This document shows, piece by piece, positions 1-11,300 of a DNA stretch of 64,000 bases. A program made the translations under genes and the position numbers. This stretch comes from Scenedesmus sp. ARA3 (taxonomy: Eukaryota; Chlorophyta; Chlorophyceae; Sphaeropleales; Scenedesmaceae). The stretch is from assembly GCA_004335835.1 (NCBI GenBank), contig RWJK01001263.1, positions 20,111 through 84,110 of the forward strand, written 5' to 3'. The notes beneath the pieces are model-generated. The model saw only the letters and a program-made list of their open reading frames with translations. It searched no databases and was not told the origin of the DNA. How positions within the stretch are numbered: the stretch's first letter is position 1; every line of letters begins with the position of its first letter.

Positions 1-17
1 TGCTGGGCCAGTCACAG

Positions 18-2953
18 CTAGCTGTTGAACCAGTCGAAGAAGAGCAGCAGCAGGCTCAGCGTGACCATGAGCACCAGCAGGTAGTAGCGGCTGCTGCGGT
101 TGAGCACGATGGTCTTCTTCAGGTCCGCGTTGCCGCGCTTTATGTGCTGCACGGTGTTGCAGCGCACACACGCAGGACACAGAAAAGAGAGCGCAGCAAA
201 GCATCAGCAGCAGCAATGAGAACAGAGATGGATGGTCTTCTTCAGGTCCGTGTTGCTGCGCAATGTTGCAGTGGATGCGCGTGCAGGGCGCAGCAAAGCG
301 AGCGCAGCAGCTGCGAGTAACACGCTGGTGATGAAACCAAAGCATTACACTGTGGGATTCGACTGTTTGAGCACATTGCAACAGTTGAAAACCTGCTGGG
401 TAGATCAGCATTGTGAAGGATGACAGTCCACAAAGATGGCTGAACAAAAGCTTCCAGCAGACGATGCACCAACAGCACAATACACACGTGCATCATCCCA
501 TTATCGCGTAATAGCCGTGCACGCAACACACCTGCGTGGCGTCTACTGCGTTGTTGTACAGCGTCTCTATCATCTCCGCCTGCTGCATGACGGCCGTGCT
601 GATCATCTGGTTGATGGTGGTGATCTCCCGCATGGTGCGCTCAATGCCCTGCGCCTGCTGCACAGCAGACGACAGCTCCTCCTGCAACACACACGGTGCC
701 CAGCCATTGCAATGCAGCGACAAGCAGCACTAGGCAGTAAGGCAGTAGCCAGGCAAGTCGATCAACTGTGCTGTAACGTGTGCTCCAAGACGCGACACAC
801 TGCTCCAAGCAGAGCAGCAGCGGAGGGGCCGGCGCAGATGCAACAGCGCTGCATGCGGCATATATATATGCCGTGTGCGCCTCCAGCAGCTGCTGCAGGG
901 ATCAGCATGCACAGGACAGCTCTGCGTGTGCACCACCCCTGAGCCGCACATACCCCTGCCAGCAAGCGTGCTGCGGCACCGCATCAGTTGCTCCGGAACC
1001 GCCTGCACAGTGCTCAGCAAAACTGCAGAAGCATCACTCACCAGCAACTGCCGTGTGGGGTCCTGCTGCTGCACCTGCTGCTGCATGCTGCCGTTGCCTG
1101 CATCGCTGCCGCCGCCGTCTGATGAATGCCGCTCCTTCCGATCTGCTTGGCTGTTGAGCAGCTGCATCGCAAGTAGAGTGTGACGCGCACGCAGCACTCA
1201 GACACGTGCATAACAGATAAGCTTATGAAGAGAGGGGCAAGACCAGAGGCAGCCACTGCCAGGTCACAGAATGATAACAGCAGCAGCGATAGACATTTAT
1301 GTGCAGAGAAGCGTGCAAACAGCATACGCATGTTGATGGAACTGCCTGATCACTGCCAGTGTAAAGGCCCCATAGCATCTGCTGCAAGGACAGCACAGCG
1401 ACAGCACTTGCTCGGCAACGTCATCTGTTCTGCTGCTGCTGCTGCTGCCGCTGCTGCATCACTCCTGCTGGCTGCTCACCGCTGAGTGCGGCACCTTGCG
1501 GTGCTGCCGCAGCTCCTTCGCCAGCGACTGCTGGTAGCGCACCGCCCTGCACTTGTCAAAGCTCGCTGTCACGCTGTGCAGCTGCTCCACAAGCACCAGC
1601 ACCTGCAGGTTCACACATGGTTAGGCAGCAGGCGACATGCACAGTGTATCTGCAGATAGCAACAGCGCAAAGATGAGGCACATTGCAGCACTGCGCTTGT
1701 TCTGCATGCGGTGTATGAGTTTCTGCTGTCCCTGATAGTTGCTCCTGCAAAGTGTGCCTTTTCAGCTCCTTGCCGTTTGCGCAGTGGCTCCTGTGCGCAG
1801 CTGCTTTGCATGACAGCAGTGCATGGGCAGCGTGGCGTGCAACCTGTGCTGCTGCTGGTGTCGCTGCTGGTTTGGCTCTCAGACATGCATCAGGCACCCC
1901 AATCATGCAGCGCTGCGCACAGCAGCGGCCTGGCAGGCGCAGCTGCCGCCGCGCCACGCAGGTGTAGTTGCCGGCTGTCACTGCTGCTGCTGCAGCTGCA
2001 TTTCAAGCACGCGGCCGGCGCCCTACTGCATGCACATCCCTGCCACGCAAGCTCACCGCGCCGTGTAGGTGTGCTGCAGAGTGCTCGTTAATCAGTGGCT
2101 GCCGCCCATCTGCTGGCTGCTGCGCTGCTACCACTCCATCCTTTAGCGCATCTAGGTGCTGCGTGATGGCCCGCACTGCCTGGCCTACTTGCTCCTCTAC
2201 TTTGTCTTTGCCTTGCTCAGTGAGCTTTCCTGCAAGCAGCCAAATTGTAGGTGGTGGTGTGCGGGGCTCGTATGCGGTGACAGCTGGAGCAATGCGGTTG
2301 AGCGCCGCCGTGTGGGTGGTACATGCTGTGGCTGTATGCAGCTGCTGCGGAGATGTGGAATGCTGGATGCAGTAAGTGGGTTGCTGTAGGGCGCACACAC
2401 CTACTCCATTGCTGCACGTCAACTGTTCTAGCATTACAACGAGAACTTGCTACAATGTCAATCATACGCTGGACCATATGCTGCGTGAGCATGCAACAAG
2501 CATCAGGCCAACTGCTGCTTACCAGTGGACAAGTAGTCCCGCTTGTTCGCTGCTATGAACTCCCTGAGGTCGTGTATTGACCGGCTCTGCACACCACATA
2601 AATTACACTTAGCCTTATGCTGCACAGAAAGCCCATAGCGTGGATGCACTGGGCTGCTAGGCCTGCACTGCTGCAAGCAGAAACAAGTCACCCACCACAC
2701 CCTCTGCCACAGTTGAGAACTGTGAGCGCTCCTTCTTTGGCTTGAGTATCAGCGACTGTGTTTGCTTCCTGGCGTCCTCCTGCGTGTATGCACGCAAACT
2801 TTGAGGCCAGTGTGCTGCTAAATGCGATCGTCTGCTGTGTCGTCCTTTGCTACTGCTGGTGCTGTTGCTGCTGAATGCACTCACGGGGCTAAGACCTAGC
2901 ACACTACACGCTGATTGAACTGATTGAACCCAATCATCTGTTCGATCAAGCAT
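18..2953 (-). CDS. SYP81: Qa-SNARE of the SYP81 / syntaxin-18 (Ufe1) type
   Basis: An ER-resident tail-anchored t-SNARE for retrograde Golgi-to-ER fusion, by family knowledge. The ATG at 2951-2953 begins MLDRTDDW, like the RDRTEDF start of plant SYP81. Exon 2 (about 2702-2779) carries LILKPKKERSQF, matching the family's IIHKPKERSPF. Exon 3 (2523-2586) carries LREFIAANKRDY. The SNARE motif lies at about 540-680 (ERTMREITTINQMIS, then QQAEMIETLYNNAVDAT); the second Q of QQAEMI is the likely zero-layer glutamine. The last exon (18-146) encodes IKRGNADLKKTIVLN, then one hydrophobic anchor and the terminus FFDWFNS before TAG, as expected for SYP81 (LDWYS). Exons between 700 and 2500 are spread over long introns and were not all resolved. 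A decayed copy of the last exon's 5' edge lies at 232-264. Family assignment is secure; the exact internal exon set is not. Confidence 0.85.
232..264 (-). repeat. Intronic copy of the SYP81 last-exon 5' edge
   Basis: This repeats, with few changes, the segment at about 109-140 that encodes NADLKKTI of the last SYP81 exon. Flanking intron sequence (GCGCAGCAAAG-like) is shared too, so the unit is a direct tandem duplication of roughly 123 bp including the acceptor side. It is not needed for the protein. Confidence 0.7.
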
Positions 2954-3614
2954 CTTCGAAGCAACTGATGCAGCTGAACTGTCGAAACTGGTTCAAACTC
3001 GAGCTAGCGTCACGAACAATGCTGCACCTTCCTGCACAGTGTGCATGGCAGATAACCATCAAAACAATGCACAAAAGTCGGTCAACGTCTCAGGCAGTGC
3101 GCTGCTGCTGGTGTCGACGGGGTTTGATGTGACAGGGGTTTGAGGTACAGGGACCTGTACCATCAGCAGAAGCAGTGGCAGGAGCATGAGCAGTTTTGGC
3201 AGTGCAGAATTAAACATCAATAGAAGGTACACAACATGCGTTTTACACCCACTACCTACATCTCCTCAAGCCAGTCAACTACGTCAATCAGAGCTGCAAG
3301 TGCCACTTGCAGGCTGTGCCTGCCAGATCAATGATCACCTGCAATCTGAGACTGAACACTCCCAGAGAACATGACAGCTGCTTCAATCAACAGAGCAATC
3401 ACCATGATTTCAGGTGCGATAACATGGTTATCTGTACTGCCATGGCTGCCACTTGCAAAGAGTCGCACGCGCAGCACAACAACTCTGGACAACCGGCACT
3501 GCACACCACTTGTCCAACCACACGCATTCATCGAACCCCTAGCTCCCAACCCTCTACAATCTAGAGGTCCAAAACATCAATCCAGTAAGAATCAACCAGC
3601 AAGCAGGCCGGCAG
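2954..3614. other. Intergenic region between SYP81 and the dynein 3' end
   Basis: About 660 bp. It must hold the promoter and 5' UTR of SYP81 (reading left) and the 3' UTR of the dynein gene (also reading left). I see no conserved coding frame. A TTTTACA stretch near 3241 gives TGTAA on the minus strand, the green-algal polyadenylation signal, about 370 nt beyond the dynein stop. This is a suggestion only. Confidence 0.4.
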
Positions 3615-5306
3615 TTAGCTAGACAGGCTCGTCAGCAGCGCCACACCCCGCTTGGTCCAGTGTGCTGCATCCTTGCTACTGGGCAGCCGGATGTCCAGCA
3701 CGAAGTTTGTGCTGTGCCCGGTGGTGCTCAGCACGCCGCGCCGCTCCGCTGTTTTGTACAGCGGGCAGTTGTAGTGCGGGTACGGGCTGAAGCTGGACAA
3801 GTCCTTGGGCACCATCCAGATGACCGGCATCTGCGTGAACAGCACCTGCACGGCAAGCAGGGCGCGGGCGGGTACCAAGTATCAGAAGCAATAAACTGTT
3901 ATTTGACAAGCTGTGTTAGCAGCTGGGGACAGGATGGTAATCACCAGCAGGGCGCCCAATGAAGCGCAGTCACACAGACAGCTGCTAGGTGCATGCGCCG
4001 CCTGACACCACTTGCAGCAGGCAGTGGACTCGAGCAAGCAGCACACGCGCAAAACTATGCAGGGGCGTTCGCAACACCATCCTGCGCTGAGTTGCAGGCA
4101 GGACTGATCAGACCTGCAAGTGCTGCCCTGCGTGCAAGCACAACGACACTGCCTGGCTGCTTACCTTTGGATGCGACTCCACCAGTTCATGGCTGCTGCT
4201 GTCCCATCTGGCACCCTCCAGAAAGAGCCCCCTGCAGTACACACCATCAGCTGGCGCTGCCACAGCCTCCCCGTCTGCGCCTGCTGCTGCTGCCGCGCCC
4301 GTTGCTGCTGCTTCTGGCAGGCCGTCCATGATCTCAAAGTCAAAGTCAATGGTGTCGATGGGCAGCTTGAGCTTGCGCGCATAGTTCTGCTTCGCACCAG
4401 TCAGGAACGCCTGCAGACAACACGCAATTGGCAGTGATCATGCACTGGTGTGAGCAGAGGCCGCTGATCAGTACAGTACACAACAGATGCACCTGCTGCA
4501 CCTGTGTATCGCGACGATCGTGCATACTGCCAGTGCTGGTAGCAAGCTATGCACCTCAAGCAAAGCAGCCCCAAGAGCCGCACCTGAGTGAAGAAGAAGC
4601 CGCTGATCCAGTACACGGGTGGCGCGCCGTGCTGCAGCCAGCCGCTGAAGAAGGCCACGCGCTCCAGCACCTCGCGCACGTAGCCGCCCAGCGGCTTGAG
4701 GCTGGGGAAGGACTTGCGCAGCCACAGGCCGGGCACCTGCATCGCGCACAGCAGCAGGCCAACTGTTTCATGCAACTGCTGTTGGTGTTCATAGCTGGGG
4801 AAAGGACCGCGCAGCCACAGCCCGGGCACATGGCAGGACGACAAAGCGGCAGCAGCAGCAGGGGTTGTTGCGAGGCCAGGTGAGGCAAGTTGAGGACATG
4901 CGAGGACCAGGGAGGCACGGCAAACCACAAGGCGGCAGCCAGCGCATGTGCAGACCGCAAACACGCTGCGAAAGCTACAGCTGCAGTTGCAGCTGTGTGC
5001 AGTTGGTATCCCTTGACAGCAGCGCATGCGCAATGCAAGTGCTGTTTGCGGGCCGATCCACTGGCTTTCCAGCAAAGATACCCATCTGCAGCAAACCGCT
5101 GCAGCATACGCAGCCATGACTCATGTAACATGCTGCATCCGAGGTGCCCGGTAGCGCACCTTGCCATCAAACAGCGAGCGGCCGAGTGCGTCCAGCTCTG
5201 CGCTCATCAGCGCCAGGCCCTTGCACGCCTGGTCCAGCGCCAGCAACGTGCTGCGCATCACGCTCAGCAGGCTGTTGAAGCGGCCAAGCTCCTGCATGCG
5301 CAATAG
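3615..5306 (-). other. Dynein C-terminal domain exons
   Basis: Visible pieces in order: [20 protein letters not shown] (about 5225-5290), the [20 protein letters not shown] exon (about 4585-4740) ending [10 protein letters not shown], an exon with [20 protein letters not shown] (about 4200-4410), and the last exon with [14 protein letters not shown] and [14 protein letters not shown] partial copy of the VPGLWLR edge lies upstream at 4790-4834. This arrangement is the usual end of axonemal heavy chains. Confidence 0.85.
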
Positions 5307-8300
5307 TCCCAAGCAGCACCAACAGCAGCAGCAGCAACATCAGGCCCTTAAACATACGTGCGTTGGACCTGGGCATACATATTGCTTGCCAGCTTGCTCC
5401 TGTACTGTTTGAGCTGCCCTGCAGATAGCATGATTGATGCTGGAAGCACTCGGCAGCGCGTGCGCTGTGTCTGCACACTGTTGCCGCCTGTGGTTTTGCA
5501 GCAAGTTCAGCACAGCAACCGCCCTGTACGCATTGCTGTCACAGCATCACTGCAGGCATCGCACCTGCACCAGCACTGTGTTCATGCTGTTGTAGTAGTC
5601 CTGAGGGTAAGCCCGCTCAGCAGCCTCGAGGTCAAAGTTGGGCGGCAGCCGCCCCAGGATGTCAGCAGCAACCTCGGCAATGACGTCCTCAGCACTGCGT
5701 ATTGCCGGCACTGCTGCTGCTGCTGCTGCTGCTGTGCCTGAGGCGCTGCTGTCCTGAGCATCTGCTGCTGCTGCAGCGCCGGTTGAGCTTGCTGCTGTGC
5801 TGCTGCGGGGGCCGGCAGCAGGCTTGGGTGCAGCTGGTGCAGGGGTACTGCTGCTGCTCTGGGTGAGCAGCAGGCTGTCCAGCAGCAGCTGTGACTCCTG
5901 CAGGTCCTTTGCAATGTCTGCGTTGTCATGCAGGCCAAACACTGCTGGCGCTGTGGACAGCGGCAGGCTGTTGATGTAGTCCAGATAGCCCTGCAAAACC
6001 AACAGTATGGTTTGCAGCAGATGGTTCAGCGCGCTGCCCTGTTTTACTTGGGTGCAAACAACAGGCTGACTTCCAGGACGATGCTGGGGATAGCTGTGCA
6101 ATTAACTTGCAGCATAACAAGGGTCGGCATGCAAGCAACGTCAGCAGCCGTATCGTCCAGTCAAAGTATGGTTTGGCAAGTGCGGCCTTAAAAACACGGC
6201 ACCCATGGTGGTGCCATAACTATTCACCTTATAGTTTGTGTGCTCCGGCACAGCATAGCCGTCTGTGGGTGTCCCTGCCAGGCTGTAGCCGGCAGTGGAG
6301 ACCAGTGCAGGGCTGTAGTAGGTGCTCAGCAGGGTCATCAGCGTGTGGCGGTCATGGCCATCCGTCACCTTGCCGCCATAGTTGCACTCGCCTGCGCATA
6401 GAACATGAGAGTTTGCAAGAAGCTGGTGCGATGTTTTGCCATCCGGCTGCTTATGACAGGTTGTAGACAACAGCACACAGCCATGCATACGGGGCTCACA
6501 ACCTGTGCTATGGACACAGTCCTGGTGGCAGGAGGCTGCACGCTGTTGCGCAACATGCAGCAGCTTATACGTCACAATCTGCTCAGCCATCTTAACTGTG
6601 TGCAGTACGTGTGTTTCTCACCTGCTGTATATGCCAGTGTGTCGTACGGTATGTCTGGGTACTCATCAAGGAACATGCGTAGCTGGCGGCAGCTGCACGC
6701 AGCAAATGACAGCGCACATGGCCTCGGTAAGCAAACTACTTGGGGCGTGTATGCACTTCATGAAGTGACACAGTACTCTAGGCTGCCATGCTGAGGCAGC
6801 TGCACGCAGCGTTCTACCAGCGTTGTCACCCTGCGCAGCGCAAGGGAATGGTCAAACACGCAGCGCCCCTCAAGCGCCCCCACCTGATGCGCAGGTCGTT
6901 CTCGTTGAACTCGTAAGGGATGTTGAAGCCGATGGGCCCGAACTTGCGCCGCTCCTGCAGCACGCTGTGGAAGAAGGCCAGGCCCAGCAGCAGCCGCCTG
7001 AAGGGCGCATCATGCACGCAGCCCTCCAGAAAGTCGCTGCTGCAGAAGGGGTCGCTCGCGTACGTGCGCAGCAGGCCTGCGGCGGGATGTGCACATGACA
7101 ATGTACAGCACACAGTATTGCAGGGATTGGCCAATGTGCGCAGGCGCGAGAGCATGCAGGCGTTGATCATCGGAAGCAGCCAGTCAAGCAAAACAAACGC
7201 AGGTGCAGGGTGCATAATTCGCTGGGTTGTGATCAATGCACCAGCCACGCTGCCCAGAGCGGCATGACCAAAAAGCAGCAGCGCACCTGCGCGCAGGCCC
7301 TTGGGGGGCTCGTTGGTCATCTTGATGCTGTTCTCCAGCACGCTGATGGGGAACTCGGGGCTGGGGTAGCTGGTCAGCCACAGCCTGAAGCTGCTGTGGC
7401 AGCGGCCCTCAGCCAGCAGCGACTCGCACAGCAGCTCCAGCGTGGTCATGAAGCTCTTGGCCAGGTGGCAGTTCTGCAGCCGAGTTGTGTTGGAGCAGTA
7501 GCAGCAGCAGCAGCAGCAGCAGCAGACGGGGAACGTGTGCAGCAATCCAGTTTTCTGGCTTGAGTTGAGGTTTCGCAGCTAACAAGCTACACTTTGCGCG
7601 CCATGTGCATTAGCAGGCGGCTCTGCCCCCAATGCAACAACACATTGGACTGCCGTGTAGCATGCAAGCAACACTGCTGCAAGCAGGTCCCTGTGTGTGC
7701 AAGCCAACCCCACAGCCGCTAACAAAGCAGCCGATTTCACAGCAGCAATGCGGCAATGCAGCAGGGCCACACTCACCTGCAGCACCACCCAGAAGCCTGC
7801 CGTGCTGCCCTCCTCAATCAGCTTGGTAGCCACAGGCCCCTGGCCCTGCCCCAGGCTCACAGACTCAACCCGCACGCCACGGTCATCTGCAAACTTGAGC
7901 AGTGCTGCCATGGGGTCGCTGCCCGGGGACAGCACAAAGATGAGCGGCGTGGCGGCGCTGCTGTCGGCAAAGGAGGGCTCCAGCGCAAATGGCTGCGGCT
8001 CCACAAAGCGCCTGCGACAGCATTTTCGTATTATAAGGAATGTATGAGGCACTGTATGAAACAGGCCAGGTGAGCAGTTCAACAAAGATCTGCATGGCTC
8101 TGTGCATCACGTGGGTGTGTGACTGTCTGGACTGAGCACATCACGGGCCCGAGGTTTGGCGTAAGAAGATACAAATTACCAGCAACGCACCCGCCCATGA
8201 CTTCAGCCACATACGCCATGATGGCTGGCGTCAGCTTGTCCTGCCGCATGGCGCGCAGCAGCAGCAGCCGCTGGAACGCGTCCAGGCGGCCCTGCCAGTC

Positions 8301-11300
8301 TCCTGGCAGCGGCTCGGACTGCGGCGCTGCGCTGTCATACAGCACGCGCCACTCGTCGAGGTGCTCTGCAGGCGGCGGCAAGAACAGCGACGTCATCATC
8401 AGCAGCAGGCAGTGTGGCAGCGCCGTGTGCTGCGAGCAGCCCAAGTGCATGCAGGATCAAGTGCCTCCAAGGAGTATGGGCATGTGAAAATATGTCCATC
8501 TCAGGACCTACTTGCCAGCCTTGCAACAAGCATGCAGCAGCAGCAGCAGCAACAAAGAAGCTGCAGCAGCCGCACCTGCCACGTGCGCAGCCAGGCCTTG
8601 CCATGCTGGCCCCAAGTCTGACGCCCTGCACAGCTCCCCCCAGCACTTGTCTGCGATCCAGTCGGGCGCTGGATTGGGCAACGGCAGGTCTCCCACAGCA
8701 ACGCCGCCTGCAAGATCATGAAGCGCAGTTCAAGCTAGTTGGACGATCGCCGCAGTAACACACAATGATAAGGGCTCGCCAAGTGCGGGCAAGTGACTGC
8801 AGATGATGTGTGGGGACAGCAGTGGTGACAGCAGGTGTGGCAGCGCTGCAGCAGCAATGAGTTGCATCACTGCCGCGCACCTGTCATGAGGAAGCGCAGC
8901 TCCTGCTGCCCCACCGCGCCCGCATCCAGCCGCAGCTTCAGCGCCAGCGTGAACGCAAACAGCAGCTTGTCCTTCTCAAACAGCGACCTGCGCGGTGGGC
9001 CAGAGAATCAGAGCAGCAGCAATGCTACACCTCACGACAGCCGCAGCCGGAACAATGCCCAGCTGGCAGACAGCCACATCGATGCAAGGATGCAGCCCAT
9101 CCCTGGAATCCTACGGCACCCCCTAACCAAGAGCTTGCACACAAGAGCTTGTCCTTCTCACACAGCGATCTGCGCAGCGCAGCGCAGCGCAGCACAGCAC
9201 CAGGGGGCCGCCAGGACAGCAGCAGCAGCAGCAGCAGCAATGCTCCACCTCACCAACTCCTGCGCCAGAACATACGCGCTGCTGCTGGTAACAGACACAG
9301 CCGATTTCTGACACCCGAGGCATGCAGGCGTAGCTGTGGAGTTGAATTGACAGCTCGCGGGTTGTGCCAGCAAACGCTGGGCTGCCCACCTGCACACGTT
9401 CTGGTACAGGAAGTACGTGAAGTGGTCGTTGAGCAGCTGCAGCCGCGTGGGCAGGTCGGGGCTGCGCATGCTGTCTGCGATGGCGCGCGTGAAGAGCTCC
9501 ACGAACCAGCGAAGGCTGTACTGGTACATGGGGTCGATGGCAGCCAGATCGGTCACGCTGAAGTACAGCAGGCTGGCGTGGTGCGCCACTGGCTTGTACT
9601 CTGCGGAGGCAGAGCATGTGGAGATTTGTGTGTGTACACACATGTGGTATGACACCAGAAGGCGTGACACTCCATATGATGAGGCATGCGTGTGCTCGGA
9701 TTGTTTTTCAAGCAGGTTTGCTGTACTCATGAGTGATGCCCATGCCAGGAGTGCTGACATACATGACATAGCTGTGTCCAAGACAGGTGCTGATAGGATG
9801 ATACCCGGACAGTTCAGGGTGTGCATCAAGTGCATGCGCAACTTCCGCCTGCATGGCAAGAAGTGCCTCACCTTCTCGCGCCTGGTCAATCTTCTGCTCG
9901 GTCTCATCTGCAATCTTCTGCTTGCTGCTAATCTCATCAGCAAGGATCTTGCTTGACTGCAAGCAGCAAAAACACAGCAGGGCAAATAACCATCATCAGT
10001 GCATGCGGCTTGCCAGCATGCGCAGCTGGCGGTTGCAAGTCACGCCTGTGTGCAGTGAGGCCTCTGAGCATGCTGAGCAGGGCGCCCCAGATGAAAGGCA
10101 GGAGGAAACGAACCTGCAGGATGTTGACTGCCGCCGCATCCTCCAGGGTGCTGCTGCTGCTGCTGGGCCACACCCCTCTGCCATGTCACCAGCAATGCAT
10201 GCACATCACCGCCAGCCACCCACACCCTCTCAGCACACGGCGCAGGGCCTGCCAGATGGACACTCTGTCTCGTCATGTCTGCCATACAGCCGGCCTGCAG
10301 AACATTGACTGCCGCCTCGTCCCCCAAGATGTAGCTGCTGCTGCTGCCGAGTCACACCCTGTCATGATAACTGGGTTGCATACACACCAGCATCTGCCAC
10401 ATGTCTAACCACAGCCCACCTGCAGGATGTTGACTGCCGCCTCATCCTCCAGGATGTTGCCGCTGCTGCTGCTCAGCACGCGCAGGATCTCGTCCTCCGT
10501 CTCCTTCAGCTTGCGCTTATTAGCAGCTCCGCTGATGATCAGCTTGGCCTTCTCTTCCTCGAGGTCGGGCCGCTCAGCAGCCACCACAATGCCCAGCAGC
10601 TGATCTTCCAGACCCTCAGGGGTGGTCATGAAGTTGAGAAGAGACACCTGCAGCCAACAGCAACAGCATTGGCTTGCAAACTAAGGCTCTGAGGGAGACA
10701 GAGCCACCATGATGCCCAGCAGCTGGTCCCCCTGGCCCTCAGGGGTGGTCATGAAGTTGAGCAGCGACACCTGACCACAGCGGCAACACAACATAAGCAG
10801 GGCAGCAACCCAAACAGTGAGATGCTAAGGCAAGCACCCTGACGCTAAGGGCCCTGGTGGGTGGGACAGAGGCTGCCCAGGCCCTCAGGGGTCGTCATGA
10901 AGTTGAGCAGCGACACCTGGCGTTCAGCGACAGCAGCCGGGTTAGTAACCCTCAGCATGCTACAGCACGCATCCATCAGTTACGCCAGGCCTCATACGAA
11001 CATTTCCTACGTTCTGAGGCACGTGCATGTAATGCCCGCTGCTTGCTGTAATCAAGTGCCGCATGATTTACGTCAGCTGCAATGCGGATACCCAAAGCCC
11101 AGCACCCATAGTTCTGCTCACCTTGGTACACAACTCAGGTGCGAAGTGCGGGTTGCGCAACCTGCAGGCATGCAGCACACAGTGCGTTTGCATTACAAGT
11201 GTGACATACAGACTCAGCATAGGCAGTTCATCATGCGGGCAATACAGCTACAGGCTGACACCAAACCTCAGTCAAACAGGGCTGCAGCGTTGCTGTACTC

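Noticed and set aside
4401..5117. 238-codon minus-strand frame and other long minus-strand frames inside the dynein region taken as separate genes
   Set aside because: They mix true dynein exons with read-through of introns and alternative frames. They are parts or shadows of one gene.
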